Positions 1 to 9,280 of a stretch of 64,000 bases of DNA are shown here, one piece after another (within the stretch, counting starts at the first letter, position 1; every line of letters begins with the position of its first letter). Where the stretch lies: positions 2,480,001-2,544,000 of the forward strand of contig NZ_CP167894.1 in assembly GCF_041504345.1 (NCBI RefSeq), given 5' to 3'. The DNA is from Vibrio sp. BS-M-Sm-2. GTDB taxonomy: Bacteria; Pseudomonadota; Gammaproteobacteria; Enterobacterales; Vibrionaceae. Made by a program: the position numbers and the translations under genes. The notes under the pieces are model-generated. The model ran no database searches. It saw only the letters and a program-made list of their open reading frames with translations, and was not told the DNA's origin.

Positions 1-504
1 CCATGCACTTTGCATGATAGTTGAGTTGCCTAGGTTATAAACTTGCTCTGCGACGTTAATTTCGCACAGCTTATCACCCCATTGCTCACGAGGCAGCCCC
101 TCGATTTGCTTACGGTATTTTAGGTAGTTGTCACGGATGTGAAGTAACCAGTTATTGATAAGGCCAAGTTTAGGGTTATCAATCGCCGCGTTAACACCAC
201 CACAGCCATAGTGACCACAGACAATAATGTGTTTAACTTTGAGTACATCGACGGCGTACTGCACAACTGAGAGGCAGTTTAAGTCGGTATGAACCACTTG
301 GTTCGCCACATTTCGGTGAACAAACAGTTCGCCAGAATACAAACCAGTGAGACGCTCGGCCGGAACACGGCTATCTGAGCAGCCTATCCATAGAAAACCG
401 GGGCTTTGACCCTCTTCAAGCGTTGTAAAATACTCAGGTCGTTGAGAGCGAATTTCTTCTGACCATTTAGAGTTGTTTTCAAAAAGCTGTTTAATCTCTG
501 GCAT
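1..504 (-). CDS. can: Beta-carbonic anhydrase (3' end outside window)
   Basis: Interconverts CO2 and bicarbonate in the cytoplasm. The gene starts at the ATG at 504-502 and runs off the left edge, so only the first 168 codons are visible (family proteins are about 220 aa). The beta-class zinc site can be read directly: Cys42 and Asp44 in CSDSR, then His98 and Cys101 in GHYGC. All four are present, so the visible part is intact. It is divergent from the SulP transporter with about 245 bp between, which suggests joint bicarbonate supply. The family call is secure. The symbol can follows from similarity to the E. coli housekeeping enzyme. Confidence 0.95.
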   Translation of the reverse strand, partial: MPEIKQLFENNSKWSEEIRSQRPEYFTTLEEGQSPGFLWIGCSDSRVPAERLTGLYSGELFVHRNVANQVVHTDLNCLSVVQYAVDVLKVKHIIVCGHYGCGGVNAAIDNPKLGLINNWLLHIRDNYLKYRKQIEGLPREQWGDKLCEINVAEQVYNLGNSTIMQSAW

Positions 505-661
505 TTTGCGTCTTACATCCCTTAATTAAGAATCTCAACTATACACAATGTTACAAATTCAATCTCGTAAAAACTGTGTCAAATAGTACTCATCTGACGT
601 GTACTAGTCGTTAAAATCATTAACTTAGTGTAGAAGCTATGATCCGGTTATAAGACATGAA

Positions 662-683
662 TAATGTGATTGAATTAACACTT
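662..683. promoter_or_regulatory. CRP-like site between can and the SulP gene
   Basis: TGTGA at 665-669 and TAACA at 676-680 are separated by 6 bp and match the CRP core TGTGA-N6-TCACA at 9 of 10 positions. It lies in the shared divergent promoter region and could serve either gene. Motif reading only; no promoter elements of good quality were identified next to it. Confidence 0.35.
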
Positions 684-748
684 TCTGAACACTTGATACA
701 TTTGTTAAAGTGATAAGGTTTGTCATTTCATCATCAGGAAGGTGTGTT

Positions 749-2422
749 TTGTTTGGAAGTCGTTTTACGGATATCAATCTCAAAGGGGATATGTTTGGCG
801 GTGTCACTACAGCCATCATCTCGTTGCCTTTAGCATTGGCATTTGGTGTTGCTTCTGGCGCGGGCGCGGAAGCTGGCCTTTGGGGCGCCATCATGGTTGG
901 CCTATTTGCGGCATTGTTTGGTGGCTCGAGCAGCCTGATCTCTGAGCCGACCGGCCCGATGACGGTGATCATGACGGCAGTCATGACCAGCATGGTGGCC
1001 AAGTATCCTGAAACCGGAATGGCAATGACCTTTACCGTGGTAATGATGGCTGGTGCTTTTCAGATATTACTCGGTACATTAAAGCTCGGAAAATACGTTA
1101 CTTTGATGCCATATAGCGTGATCTCCGGGTTTATGTCGGGCATCGGCGTTATTCTAATTATTCTGCAGTTGTCCCCTTTATTAGGACATGCTGCACCTTC
1201 CGGTGGTGTGATGGGCACGCTCTCTGCGCTTCCAGATACACTAGCAAACCTAAAAGTGAGCGAACTGTTTTTAGGGGCATTGACGCTCGGTATTCTTTTC
1301 GGTTTTCCAGCTAAGTACCGTAAGTATGTGCCTGCTCAACTGGTCGCTTTGGTTGCAGTGACGCTCTTGTCAGTCATTATTTTTGATACTGACTCTATTC
1401 GCCGTATTGGTGAAATTCCAGCCGGTTTGCCTTCTCTCGTTATCCCTACGATCAACGCTGAGCAGTTTACTACCATGGTTATTGATGCCTTAGTACTGGG
1501 TACTCTTGGCTGTATTGATACGCTTCTGACCGCGGTTATCGGAGATTCACTGACTCGTAAAGAGCATGACTCAGACAAAGAACTTCGTGGCCAAGGTATT
1601 GCGAATATGATTTCTGGCTTGTTCGGCGCTTTGCCGGGCGCGGGCGCTACTATGGGGACGGTCACCAATATCCAAGTAGGTGCTCGTTCTCCACTATCAG
1701 GTGTTGTTCGTGCATTAGTTCTGGCGTTGGTGGTATTGGTCGCGGGTGGCTTAACCGAACCTATTCCTATGGCGGTGTTGGCAGGTATCGCCATGTATGT
1801 GGGCTTCAACATTCTCGATTGGAGCTTTATTCAGCGTGCGCACAAGGTGAGTTATGCGGGCATGGGCGTTATGTATGGCGTAATGTTGCTAACCGTATTC
1901 GTTGACCTGATTATTGCTGTTGGGCTGGGTGTCTTTATCTCGAATATTCTGATTATTGAAAGATTGAGCCGAGAGCAAGCCAGACAAGTTAAGGCGATCA
2001 GTGATGGAGATGATGAAGACGATATTCCACTCACTGATAGTGAACGTCAGCTGCTCGATAGCGCGAATGGTAAAGTTCTGTTCTTCTATCTTTCTGGCCC
2101 AATGATCTTCAGTGTTTCTAAGGCTATTTCTCGCCAGCACTCGAGTATCTCTGACTATGAAGCGATGATTCTAGATTTAACGGACGTTCCGATGATTGAT
2201 GTAACCGTTGGTCTAGCGCTGGAGAATGCCATTAAGGATGCTCTAGATGCGCAATGTGAGGTGTATTTGTTGTGTCCAAACGAGAATACGCGTCAGCAGC
2301 TTGAGAAGTTCCATGTGATTGACTTGGTTCCTGAGTCCAATACTTACCGATTCAGATACGAAGCGCTGACGGCTGCAACCAGTTATGTTGAGAGAGACGA
2401 GCACCAATTTGAGTCCGTCTAA
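749..2422 (+). CDS. SulP/SLC26 family anion transporter with STAS domain
   Basis: Inner-membrane anion transporter of the SulP family, 557 aa from the chosen start. Residues about 10-420 form the hydrophobic transport domain, with the typical glycine/alanine-rich first helices and a conserved SEPTGPMTV stretch. Residues about 440-550 form a cytoplasmic STAS domain. I chose TTG at 749 because AGGAAGG (736-742) lies 6 bases upstream; the longer frame from GTG 710 has no ribosome binding site. The substrate cannot be read from sequence: SulP proteins carry bicarbonate, sulfate or dicarboxylates. The divergent carbonic anhydrase favours bicarbonate (inference). A strong terminator follows. Confidence 0.9.
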   Translation: MFGSRFTDINLKGDMFGGVTTAIISLPLALAFGVASGAGAEAGLWGAIMVGLFAALFGGSSSLISEPTGPMTVIMTAVMTSMVAKYPETGMAMTFTVVMMAGAFQILLGTLKLGKYVTLMPYSVISGFMSGIGVILIILQLSPLLGHAAPSGGVMGTLSALPDTLANLKVSELFLGALTLGILFGFPAKYRKYVPAQLVALVAVTLLSVIIFDTDSIRRIGEIPAGLPSLVIPTINAEQFTTMVIDALVLGTLGCIDTLLTAVIGDSLTRKEHDSDKELRGQGIANMISGLFGALPGAGATMGTVTNIQVGARSPLSGVVRALVLALVVLVAGGLTEPIPMAVLAGIAMYVGFNILDWSFIQRAHKVSYAGMGVMYGVMLLTVFVDLIIAVGLGVFISNILIIERLSREQARQVKAISDGDDEDDIPLTDSERQLLDSANGKVLFFYLSGPMIFSVSKAISRQHSSISDYEAMILDLTDVPMIDVTVGLALENAIKDALDAQCEVYLLCPNENTRQQLEKFHVIDLVPESNTYRFRYEALTAATSYVERDEHQFESV

Positions 2423-2472
2423 GTTTCATTGATGAACTGATTTGATTAATCAGTCCTTCATTTAGTTCTGAT

Positions 2473-2512
2473 AAAAATGCCGTTAAGCGAATGACTTGGC
2501 GGCATTTTTTTA
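2473..2512 (+). terminator. Rho-independent terminator after the SulP gene
   Basis: AAAAATGCCG (2473-2482) pairs perfectly with CGGCATTTTT (2500-2509), and the T-run continues to about 2511. It ends the SulP transcript. Confidence 0.85.
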
Positions 2513-2594
2513 TTTATAGAACATATTAATTGTCTTTAGTTAGCTTAGAACTTCCACTGTTTTAAAAAGAAAGCATTAATCGATATTTGTATTC

Positions 2595-2645
2595 ATCGTT
2601 AATCAACGATAAACTTGTTTGCAAAATGGCCGAGTAAACAAGTTT
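2595..2645. repeat. Inverted repeats upstream of yadG
   Basis: In the 314-bp gap 2423-2736, after the terminator, a perfect 10-bp inverted repeat has arms AAACTTGTTT (2611-2620) and AAACAAGTTT (2636-2645). A smaller one has ATCGTT (2595-2600) and AACGAT (2605-2610). They lie about 90-140 bp before the exporter gene and lack a T-tract, so an operator or leader structure is more likely than a terminator. No regulator can be named. Nothing else is seen in this gap. Confidence 0.4.
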
Positions 2646-2736
2646 GGGTTAGTTTTCTGCTAGCCGTTTTAAGCATTACTCTCTCCTCAAGCTCGGTCGT
2701 CGACATCTTATCTATAGCAAATGGCAGTCTATCTCT

Positions 2737-3654
2737 ATGTATGCATTAGAAATTGAGCAATTAAGAAAAACTTATGCTGGGGGCTTCGAGGCTCTTAAGG
2801 GCGTTAGTTTACAAGTAGAAAAAGGCGACTTTTACGCACTACTTGGTCCAAATGGTGCGGGTAAATCAACCACAATTGGTGTTATCTCTTCACTGGTAAA
2901 TAAAACTTCAGGCAAGGTTAAAGTGTTCGGTTACGACATTGATACCGATCTGGAGTTGGCGAAGCAGAACCTAGGCCTTGTGCCTCAAGAGTTCAACTTT
3001 AACCCGTTCGAAACCGTTGAACAGATCGTGTTGCAACAGGCGGGCTATTATGGCGTGCCAAAAGCATTGGCGAAAGAGCGAGCGAAAAAGTACCTATCTC
3101 AACTCGATTTGTGGGAAAAACGTGGTGAACGTGCGCGTAACTTGTCTGGTGGTATGAAGCGTCGTTTGATGATTGCGCGTGCATTGATGCATGAACCTCA
3201 TTTGTTGATCCTTGATGAACCAACTGCGGGTGTCGATATTGAACTGCGTCGTTCAATGTGGGAATTCCTAAAAGAGATCAATGAGAAGCAGGGCATTACC
3301 ATTATCTTGACCACGCACTATCTAGAAGAAGCAGAAATGCTGTGTCGTAACATTGGCATCATCAATCGCGGTGAGTTGATTGAGAATACAACCATGAAAG
3401 CGCTGCTGGGCAAGTTGAGTGCTGAGACCTTTATTCTGGATCTGGAAGAGGGCGCGACAGAACCTAAGCTTGAAGGTGTGAATAGCCAAGTCATGCTTAA
3501 TGGCTCGCTAGAAATCGAAATCGATAAGAACCTAGGTTTGAATACCATCTTTGCTCAATTGAGCGAGCAACAGGTTAAAGTCCTTTCTATGCGTAACAAA
3601 GCAAACCGTCTAGAAGAATTATTTGTGAGTATTGTCCGTGAGGGGAGTAAGTAA
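2737..3654 (+). CDS. yadG: ABC-2 type exporter ATPase, YadG family
   Basis: Cytoplasmic ATP-binding subunit of an ABC-2 type exporter, 305 aa. Walker A is GPNGAGKST (near residue 38), the signature is LSGGMKRRLMIAR, and Walker B is LLILDEPTAG followed by the H-loop TTHYLEE. All motifs are intact. It closely resembles E. coli YadG, whose substrate is unknown. The stop codon at 3652-3654 is one base before the ATG of the permease (3656), so the two are translationally coupled. The partner gene is frameshifted (see 3656-4425), which may leave this ATPase without a functional channel. Confidence 0.93.
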   Translation: MYALEIEQLRKTYAGGFEALKGVSLQVEKGDFYALLGPNGAGKSTTIGVISSLVNKTSGKVKVFGYDIDTDLELAKQNLGLVPQEFNFNPFETVEQIVLQQAGYYGVPKALAKERAKKYLSQLDLWEKRGERARNLSGGMKRRLMIARALMHEPHLLILDEPTAGVDIELRRSMWEFLKEINEKQGITIILTTHYLEEAEMLCRNIGIINRGELIENTTMKALLGKLSAETFILDLEEGATEPKLEGVNSQVMLNGSLEIEIDKNLGLNTIFAQLSEQQVKVLSMRNKANRLEELFVSIVREGSK

Positions 3655-3655
3655 T

Positions 3656-4425
3656 ATGTACAGCCTATATTGGACAGCTTTCTGCAGTTTGTTGACCAAA
3701 GAGATCAATCGCTTTACTCGTATCTGGGTGCAAACGTTGGTTCCACCTGCGATTACCATGACGCTTTATTTCATTATCTTCGGTAATCTTATCGGTGCAC
3801 GTATTGGTGAAATGAACGGCTTTAGCTACATGGAATACATTGTTCCTGGCCTGATCATGATGTCGGTGATCACCAATTCATATTCCAACGTTGCTTCTTC
3901 ATTCTTTAGTGCTAAGTTCCAAAAGAACATTGAAGAGTTGCTTGTGGCACCTGTTCCTAATTACGTGATTATCGCTGGCTTCGTAATGGGGGGGTGGTTC
4001 GTGGATTGTTAGTGGGTACCATAGTCACGTTTGTATCTTTGTTCTTTGTCGACCTACAAGTTGACCATTGGGGCGTGATCATTGCGACGGTATTTTTAAC
4101 TTCAGTTGTGTTCGCTCTGGGTGGTTTGATTAACGCGGTGTTCGCACGCACGTTTGATGATATCTCGATCATTCCGACCTTCATCCTGACGCCGCTGACC
4201 TATCTTGGTGGTGTGTTCTACTCAATTAGCCTGTTGCCTGAGTTCTGGCAAGGTGTATCGAAGTTGAACCCTATCGTGTACATGGTTAACGCGTTCAGAT
4301 ATGGCTTCTTGGGTGTGTCTGATGTGGGTATTGTGACGTCGTTTGGTGTATTGGGTGTGTTTATCGTAGCGTTGTATGGTATTGCACACTACCTAGTGAC
4401 TAAGGGTATCGGCTTACGTAGCTAA
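3656..4425 (+). pseudogene. yadH: ABC-2 exporter permease, YadH family, split by a -1 shift in a G7 run
   Basis: Membrane subunit partner of YadG. The reading frame from ATG 3656 is YadH-like up to codon 113, then terminates at TAG 4010-4012. The rest of the protein continues in the -1 frame from 3994 to 4425. Joined at the break the product would be 256 aa, the normal YadH length, and the junction restores the conserved GGVVRGL region. The break is in seven consecutive G (3988-3994), one short of the eight needed. The codons are ATG GGG GGG, so the run is also a textbook G GGG GGG slippery heptamer. The cause may be a sequencing error, a homopolymer mutation (phase variation), or frameshifting or transcript slippage that still yields protein. 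Confidence 0.85.
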
Positions 4426-4471
4426 TACGTAATTATCCAGGATTTATTAATGCTCCTGAATCGCAGGCAAA

Positions 4472-4503
4472 GAAAAAGGTCGATATATAATCGACCTTTT
4501 TTA
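4472..4503. terminator. Bidirectional terminator between yadH and panC
   Basis: AAAAAGGTCGAT and ATCGACCTTTTTT form a perfect hairpin with A- and T-tracts on either side. It can end both the plus-strand exporter transcript and the minus-strand pan transcript. Confidence 0.85.
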
Positions 4504-4529
4504 TGTTTTGCGTTAGGAGCAGAAACTGA

Positions 4530-5420
4530 TTATTCAGTTACTTCTTCTTTCACTTCTTCTTTGGTTTCCGTGACCAAATCTAAAACTTGGTTGTCGATAA
4601 GGCGAGTCTTACCTAGGAAAGCCGACATTAGAATCACAGCTTGAGTTGATTCTGGAGTGATCGCTTGCAGCGTTTTCGCATCACAAATGAATATCTCATC
4701 TGGTTCAAGATCGGCAGCGCGTAGCTGGTCGGTTGCATCTTCAATCACTGATGCGTAGTCATCGCGACCACCACGAATAGCACTGCTGATCCAGCGCATA
4801 GTACGCGCTAGAACTGGCGCTCGTTGGCGCTCGTCAATCGTTAGGTTGCTATTGCGAGAGCTCATTGCTAAGCCATCCATTTCACGAACAGTCGCAACGC
4901 CCACAACTTTAATGTCTAACGCTAAGTCAGTGGTCATCTGGCGAATAACAGCAAGCTGCTGGAAGTCTTTTTTGCCGAAGCATGCAAAATCTGGCTGAAC
5001 AATGTTAAACAGCTTGGTGACAATCGTCGCTACGCCACGGAAGTGACCTGGACGAGACGCACCTTCAAGCATGTGAGATATGCCTGGGACCTCAACAAAC
5101 GTTTGTTTGTCTAATCCCTCTGGGTACATCACATCTGGCGTGGGTGTAAATACTAGCTCAACGCCTTCGCCTGTCAGTTTGCTTAAATCTGCTTCTAACG
5201 TTCGAGGGTAGTTGTTTAGGTCGTCGGCACGGTCAAACTGCATTGGGTTTACAAAGATACTTACCACAACAATGTCTGCCAGTTCACGAGCTTTCTTTAC
5301 AAGAGTCAGGTGACCTTCATGCAGGTTTCCCATTGTCGGTACAAAAGCAACCGTACGTCCATCACGCTTAAACTGTTTAATCTGCTCACGAAGAGCCGCT
5401 ATCTCAGCAAAAGTTTGCAT
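4530..5420 (-). CDS. panC: Pantothenate synthetase (pantoate-beta-alanine ligase)
   Basis: ATP-dependent condensation of pantoate with beta-alanine, the last step of vitamin B5 synthesis. The 296 aa show the nucleotidyltransferase fold signature [13 protein letters not shown] (HIGH-like HEGH), the FVNPMQF segment, the KDFQQ pantoate region and the SSRN motif. It lies 8 bp downstream of panB and is the last gene of the gluQRS-pcnB-folK-panB-panC run. The C-terminus extends some 13 residues beyond the usual length in an acidic tail. The tail is encoded by a 12-bp tandem repeat at 4540-4563 (KEEV twice). The tail is not expected to be catalytic. Confidence 0.97.
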   Translation of the reverse strand: MQTFAEIAALREQIKQFKRDGRTVAFVPTMGNLHEGHLTLVKKARELADIVVVSIFVNPMQFDRADDLNNYPRTLEADLSKLTGEGVELVFTPTPDVMYPEGLDKQTFVEVPGISHMLEGASRPGHFRGVATIVTKLFNIVQPDFACFGKKDFQQLAVIRQMTTDLALDIKVVGVATVREMDGLAMSSRNSNLTIDERQRAPVLARTMRWISSAIRGGRDDYASVIEDATDQLRAADLEPDEIFICDAKTLQAITPESTQAVILMSAFLGKTRLIDNQVLDLVTETKEEVKEEVTE

Positions 5421-5428
5421 ACTTACTC

Positions 5429-6223
5429 CTAAGCGATTGTATGAGCTTCATCAGGGAAGCGCGCGCTCTCTACTTCTTCTTTGTATAGAGCTACTGCTTT
5501 ACGCATATCACCTGTTTCTGCTAGGAAATTCTTAGAGAACTTCGGCATGTAGTTCGCAGAAATACCGAACATGTCATGCATAACCAAGATCTGACCATCG
5601 GTAACATTACCTGCGCCGATACCGATTACTGGCACGTGACAAGCTTCTGTAATTCGTTTTGCCAATGAAGCTGGTACACATTCAAGTAGAACGATTTGAG
5701 CACCTGCGTTTTGTAGCGCTAGTGCGTCAGCAACCATTTTATCTGCTTGATCGTCGTCGCGACCTTGAACCTTGTAACCACCAAAGATGTTCACAGATTG
5801 AGGCGTTAAGCCTAAGTGTGCACATACTGGCACTGCACGTTCTGTTAGCATCTTCACAGTATCAACCAACCAGCTTCCGCCTTCGATTTTTACCATGTTC
5901 GCGCCAGCACGCATCAAGGTAGCTGCGCTCTCACAAGCTTGCTCTGGTGTTGCGTAGCTCATGAAAGGCATGTCAGCCATAAGAAGACAGTTTGGGCTAC
6001 CAGCACGCACTGAGCGAGTATGATAAGCAATGTCTTCAACGGTTACTGGTAATGTATCGTTATGGCCTTGTAAAACCATACCCAGTGAATCACCGACAAG
6101 CAGTACAGGCATCTCTTGGCTTTCGAATAATTGAGCAAAGCTCGCATCATAAGCTGTCGACGTCGCGAATTTACGGCCTTCACGTTTGCATTTGATCAGG
6201 TCGTTAATGGTTACTTTTTTCAT
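5429..6223 (-). CDS. panB: Ketopantoate hydroxymethyltransferase
   Basis: Transfers a hydroxymethyl group from methylene-tetrahydrofolate to alpha-ketoisovalerate, making ketopantoate for coenzyme A. The 264 aa match the family length. Typical signatures are VGDSLGMV near the N-terminus (metal-binding Asp), the MVKIEGG segment and LLECVP with the catalytic Glu near residue 180. It lies between folK (23 bp) and panC (8 bp), a co-transcribed pathway pair. The product enters pantoate synthesis, after which PanC acts. Confidence 0.97.
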   Translation of the reverse strand: MKKVTINDLIKCKREGRKFATSTAYDASFAQLFESQEMPVLLVGDSLGMVLQGHNDTLPVTVEDIAYHTRSVRAGSPNCLLMADMPFMSYATPEQACESAATLMRAGANMVKIEGGSWLVDTVKMLTERAVPVCAHLGLTPQSVNIFGGYKVQGRDDDQADKMVADALALQNAGAQIVLLECVPASLAKRITEACHVPVIGIGAGNVTDGQILVMHDMFGISANYMPKFSKNFLAETGDMRKAVALYKEEVESARFPDEAHTIA

Positions 6224-6245
6224 TGGTTTTCCTTAATGCGCTTGG

Positions 6246-6731
6246 CTATTGTTGCCAAACATTGAGCCCGTTCTTATCTACTATTTTCAGTAGTTCTGTC
6301 AGCTCAGTCCCATCAGGGAGTTGTAAACTTGGTGCGATTTCAGCAAGCGGATAGAGTACGAACTCTCGTTCTTTCATTCCATAATGAGGAACGATTAAGC
6401 GCTCTGAATCGATCACCTCATTGCCGTATAACACAATGTCGAGATCCAAGGTTCTTGGACCCCAACGTTCGTCTTTACGGACGCGCCCTTGCTCTAACTC
6501 GATCTTTTGAGTGCAATCAAGTAGTTCAATTGGCGTTAATTCGGTCTGGATAGCGACTACCGCGTTGATGTAGTCCGGTTGATTTTGCGGCCCCATTGGA
6601 GTGCTACTATATAGCTGAGAGGTCGCAATAAACGTTGATCGCGGTAGGCTTTTTAGCGTTTCGATAGCCAAATTTGCTTGGCCAACTGGGTCGGCAAGGT
6701 TGCTGCCGACCGCAATGTAAGCAGTTATCAT
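6246..6731 (-). CDS. folK: 6-hydroxymethyl-7,8-dihydropterin pyrophosphokinase
   Basis: Folate pathway enzyme that pyrophosphorylates hydroxymethyl-dihydropterin. The 161 aa begin with the family's AYIAVGSNLADP motif and contain the diagnostic RWGPRTLDLDI block with its metal-binding aspartates. The ATG overlaps the pcnB stop in an ATGA arrangement, showing translational coupling, and panB follows. The pcnB-folK pairing is the normal gammaproteobacterial arrangement. Confidence 0.97.
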   Translation of the reverse strand: MITAYIAVGSNLADPVGQANLAIETLKSLPRSTFIATSQLYSSTPMGPQNQPDYINAVVAIQTELTPIELLDCTQKIELEQGRVRKDERWGPRTLDLDIVLYGNEVIDSERLIVPHYGMKEREFVLYPLAEIAPSLQLPDGTELTELLKIVDKNGLNVWQQ

Positions 6732-8083
6732 TCGGATTGCTTACTCTTTTTGTTTCGGTAAGTCTTACGGCGACGATGGCCTGACTTTGATGGTGCTGCA
6801 ACGTCGTTAGCCATTGCTTGACGCATGTTGCGACCTGCAGTCTGATAACGCTCCCACCATTTTGCTAACTCTTTGGTTTCGCCACCTTCAATCTCACCAC
6901 GCATTTCTAGGAAATCGTAGCCTGCACGGAACTTGTTGAGCTCCATAAGGCGAACAGCGCGTTTACCGTTGCGACGAGGCAGTCGAAGTTGCAGTTGCCA
7001 AACTTCGCGAATGGTTGCGGTGTGACGACGAGGAATAGCAATAGACTTTACTTGCTGATCTAGAATGATGTTACTCGCTTCCATGATCGCATCGTAGTGT
7101 GCCATACCCTGTTCAGCGACAAGTTTGTCTGCCAGCTTGTTCATTGGGTACCAAAGCATCGCTGCGAACATGAATGCTGGGTTTACTCGCTTACCATCTT
7201 CGATGCGAAGGTCGGTTGAATCGAGAACCAAATCAAGCATCTGCTCTGTGTGAGAGTCGTAATCTTCTGTGAAGTGCTCAGCTACCGCTGGGAACATCTG
7301 TTGGAATAGATTGTACTCGCGCATCAGGTGGTAGGTTTCTAAACCGTGACCTGATTGCAGCAATTTCAGAGACTCTTCGTAAAGGCGCGCTGCAGGGATA
7401 TCTCTTAGGAGGTGAGCTAACTCTTCAATTGGGTCAGCTGTGTCTTCTTCAATATCGAAATCCAGTTTAGCGGCGAAGCGCATTGCACGTAGCATACGTA
7501 CTGGGTCTTCGCGGTAACGTGTTTCTGGATCACCAATCAGGCGGATCAGTTTATCTTCTAAATCTTCTACACCACCCGCGTAATCGTGGATGCTGTAGTC
7601 TGCAATGTTGTAGTACATCGCGTTGATTGTGAAATCACGGCGTTCTGCATCTTCATCAACACTGCCGTACACGTTATCGCGCAGTAGCATGCCTTCTTTA
7701 GATTGTGCAGACACGTTTTTCGATGGTTCTTGGTGGTGACCACGGAAAGTTGCCACTTCAATGATGTCGCGACCAAACATGATATGTGCCAAGCGGAAAC
7801 GGCGACCGATAAGGCGACAGTTTCTGAAGAGGTGTTTGATTTGCTCTGGCGTTGCGTTGGTCGCAATATCAAAATCTTTTGGCTGAGAGCCTAATAAGAT
7901 ATCGCGCACACCACCACCGACTAGAAATGCGTCAAAACCCGCACCATTCAGGCGATATAGCACTTTTAGTGCGTTGTCGCTGATCTGCTTGCGTGAAATA
8001 TTGTGCTCTTGACGAGTATAAATATTCAGAGCTAATTCGTGGAATCCGCGTTGTTCGCTTGGGGTATTGTCGTTTGTATTCAT
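6728..8083 (-). CDS. pcnB: Poly(A) polymerase I
   Basis: Adds 3' poly(A) tails that promote RNA decay. The 451 aa carry the class II nucleotidyltransferase motif LVGGGVRDILLG followed by the catalytic aspartate pair in KDFDIAT (near residue 75). The RRDFTINAMYY and GDPETRYREDPVRMLRAMRF blocks distinguish polymerases from CCA enzymes by context. A basic C-terminal tail (HRRRKTYRNKK) is typical of PcnB. It overlaps folK by 4 bp and follows gluQRS with a 183-bp spacer. Confidence 0.95.
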   Translation of the reverse strand: MNTNDNTPSEQRGFHELALNIYTRQEHNISRKQISDNALKVLYRLNGAGFDAFLVGGGVRDILLGSQPKDFDIATNATPEQIKHLFRNCRLIGRRFRLAHIMFGRDIIEVATFRGHHQEPSKNVSAQSKEGMLLRDNVYGSVDEDAERRDFTINAMYYNIADYSIHDYAGGVEDLEDKLIRLIGDPETRYREDPVRMLRAMRFAAKLDFDIEEDTADPIEELAHLLRDIPAARLYEESLKLLQSGHGLETYHLMREYNLFQQMFPAVAEHFTEDYDSHTEQMLDLVLDSTDLRIEDGKRVNPAFMFAAMLWYPMNKLADKLVAEQGMAHYDAIMEASNIILDQQVKSIAIPRRHTATIREVWQLQLRLPRRNGKRAVRLMELNKFRAGYDFLEMRGEIEGGETKELAKWWERYQTAGRNMRQAMANDVAAPSKSGHRRRKTYRNKKSKQSE

Positions 8084-8203
8084 TAGTTTAGAACAAAGTA
8101 GGTATCGCCAACTTTGTTTTTCTCTTAGTCCAAAGTGGTAGTGCAGAGTTTAATTGCGGCTAATAATAGCCTAGCGCGAGCCATTTGAGAACATCGTCTG
8201 CTT

Positions 8204-8216
8204 AACCACAGTGGTT
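8204..8216. repeat. Small palindrome in the gluQRS-pcnB spacer
   Basis: AACCACAGTGGTT is a perfect 6-1-6 palindrome in the 183-bp gap. It could be an operator for a pcnB promoter or chance; no T-tract follows on either strand. Confidence 0.25.
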
Positions 8217-8266
8217 GGTTATGGCATTTTTATGTGTCGTTTTTGCTATTTGCCGTGAGTTTCGAG

Positions 8267-9142
8267 CTAATTACAGTGCTCTTTTTGTAAACTATCAGGT
8301 AACTGACTGACGTTCCATTGCTGGCTGCCCCACAATAAAATCTCATCCATTGAAGCCTCACAAAGGGCTGTCGGGATATCAAAACCTAAGAATCGCATCG
8401 CGTTGAGTAACGTTGGTTTTGGATTGTCGATATCTATCGCGGTGGCATGGTTCTGTTTTGACAGTTTATTCCCCAAGCCATCGGTTGCCAATGGTAAGTG
8501 CAGGTAGCTGACTGTTTTTTGCTTGAGCGTCTTGTACAAACTGATTTGTCGACCTGTTGGCTCTATCAGGTCTGCGCCTCTTACAACTTCTGTTACTCCT
8601 TGTTCGATGTCATCTAGGACAACGGCCAAGTTATAGGCAAACAATCCATCTCTGCGTTTTATAATAAAATCTTCTTCAGCCAATGCTTTAGGGATTTGAA
8701 TGGTGCCGTGGCGAACATCATCAAAGGACTCTACAGGAAAATCCATGCGCAAGCGCACCGCCTGTTCACCTGAATCGATTAAGCCTGCATCTCGACAGTG
8801 ACCATTGTAAAAGCCACCCAAAGCCTTTATCTGCTTGCGGGTGCATTGGCAGTAGTAGGCTTGATTGTCAGCGACCCATTGATCGATTTGAGCTTGATAC
8901 AAGCCATGACGCTGGCTTTGATAGACGACTTCGCCATCCCAAAATAGGTGGTAAGCCTCAAGTGTCTTAAGAATGAGGTCTGCAGCGCCGGCCATTTCTC
9001 GTGGAGGATCTAGGTCTTCCATACGAACTAACCATTTTCCTTGGTTAGATTTCGCTTGAAAGTAGCTACCAAGAGCAGCAACAAGTGAGCCAAAATGAAG
9101 AGGACCTGACGGTGATGGTGCAAAGCGCCCGATATAATTCAT
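8267..9142 (-). CDS. gluQ: Glutamyl-queuosine tRNA(Asp) synthetase
   Basis: Attaches glutamate to the queuosine base of tRNA(Asp). The 291-aa protein is a GluRS catalytic domain without an anticodon-binding domain, which identifies GluQ-RS. The HIGH-like motif is PSPSGPLHFGS, the KMSKS-like motif is NKLSKQN, and a zinc-binding set is visible in YYCQCTRKQ...YNGHC. It is downstream of dksA with a terminator in between, so expression probably comes from readthrough or a local promoter, as known for dksA-gluQ in enterobacteria. Confidence 0.95.
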   Translation of the reverse strand: MNYIGRFAPSPSGPLHFGSLVAALGSYFQAKSNQGKWLVRMEDLDPPREMAGAADLILKTLEAYHLFWDGEVVYQSQRHGLYQAQIDQWVADNQAYYCQCTRKQIKALGGFYNGHCRDAGLIDSGEQAVRLRMDFPVESFDDVRHGTIQIPKALAEEDFIIKRRDGLFAYNLAVVLDDIEQGVTEVVRGADLIEPTGRQISLYKTLKQKTVSYLHLPLATDGLGNKLSKQNHATAIDIDNPKPTLLNAMRFLGFDIPTALCEASMDEILLWGSQQWNVSQLPDSLQKEHCN

Positions 9143-9280
9143 GAGTGAACAACCTAATCTAAATGGTACCGCAGTAGCCGATTCTTAAGACGTTTAACAA
9201 GAGCTTTAATGCGTAGAACTAAGGCTTAAAGCTGCTATTTACTATCAAGCGTGTGAAATACTTCGCTTGGATAACAAACA

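Noticed and set aside
1336..1812. Long minus-strand frame within the SulP gene
   Set aside because: It is fully inside a well supported transporter gene; low-complexity antisense translation of membrane helices.
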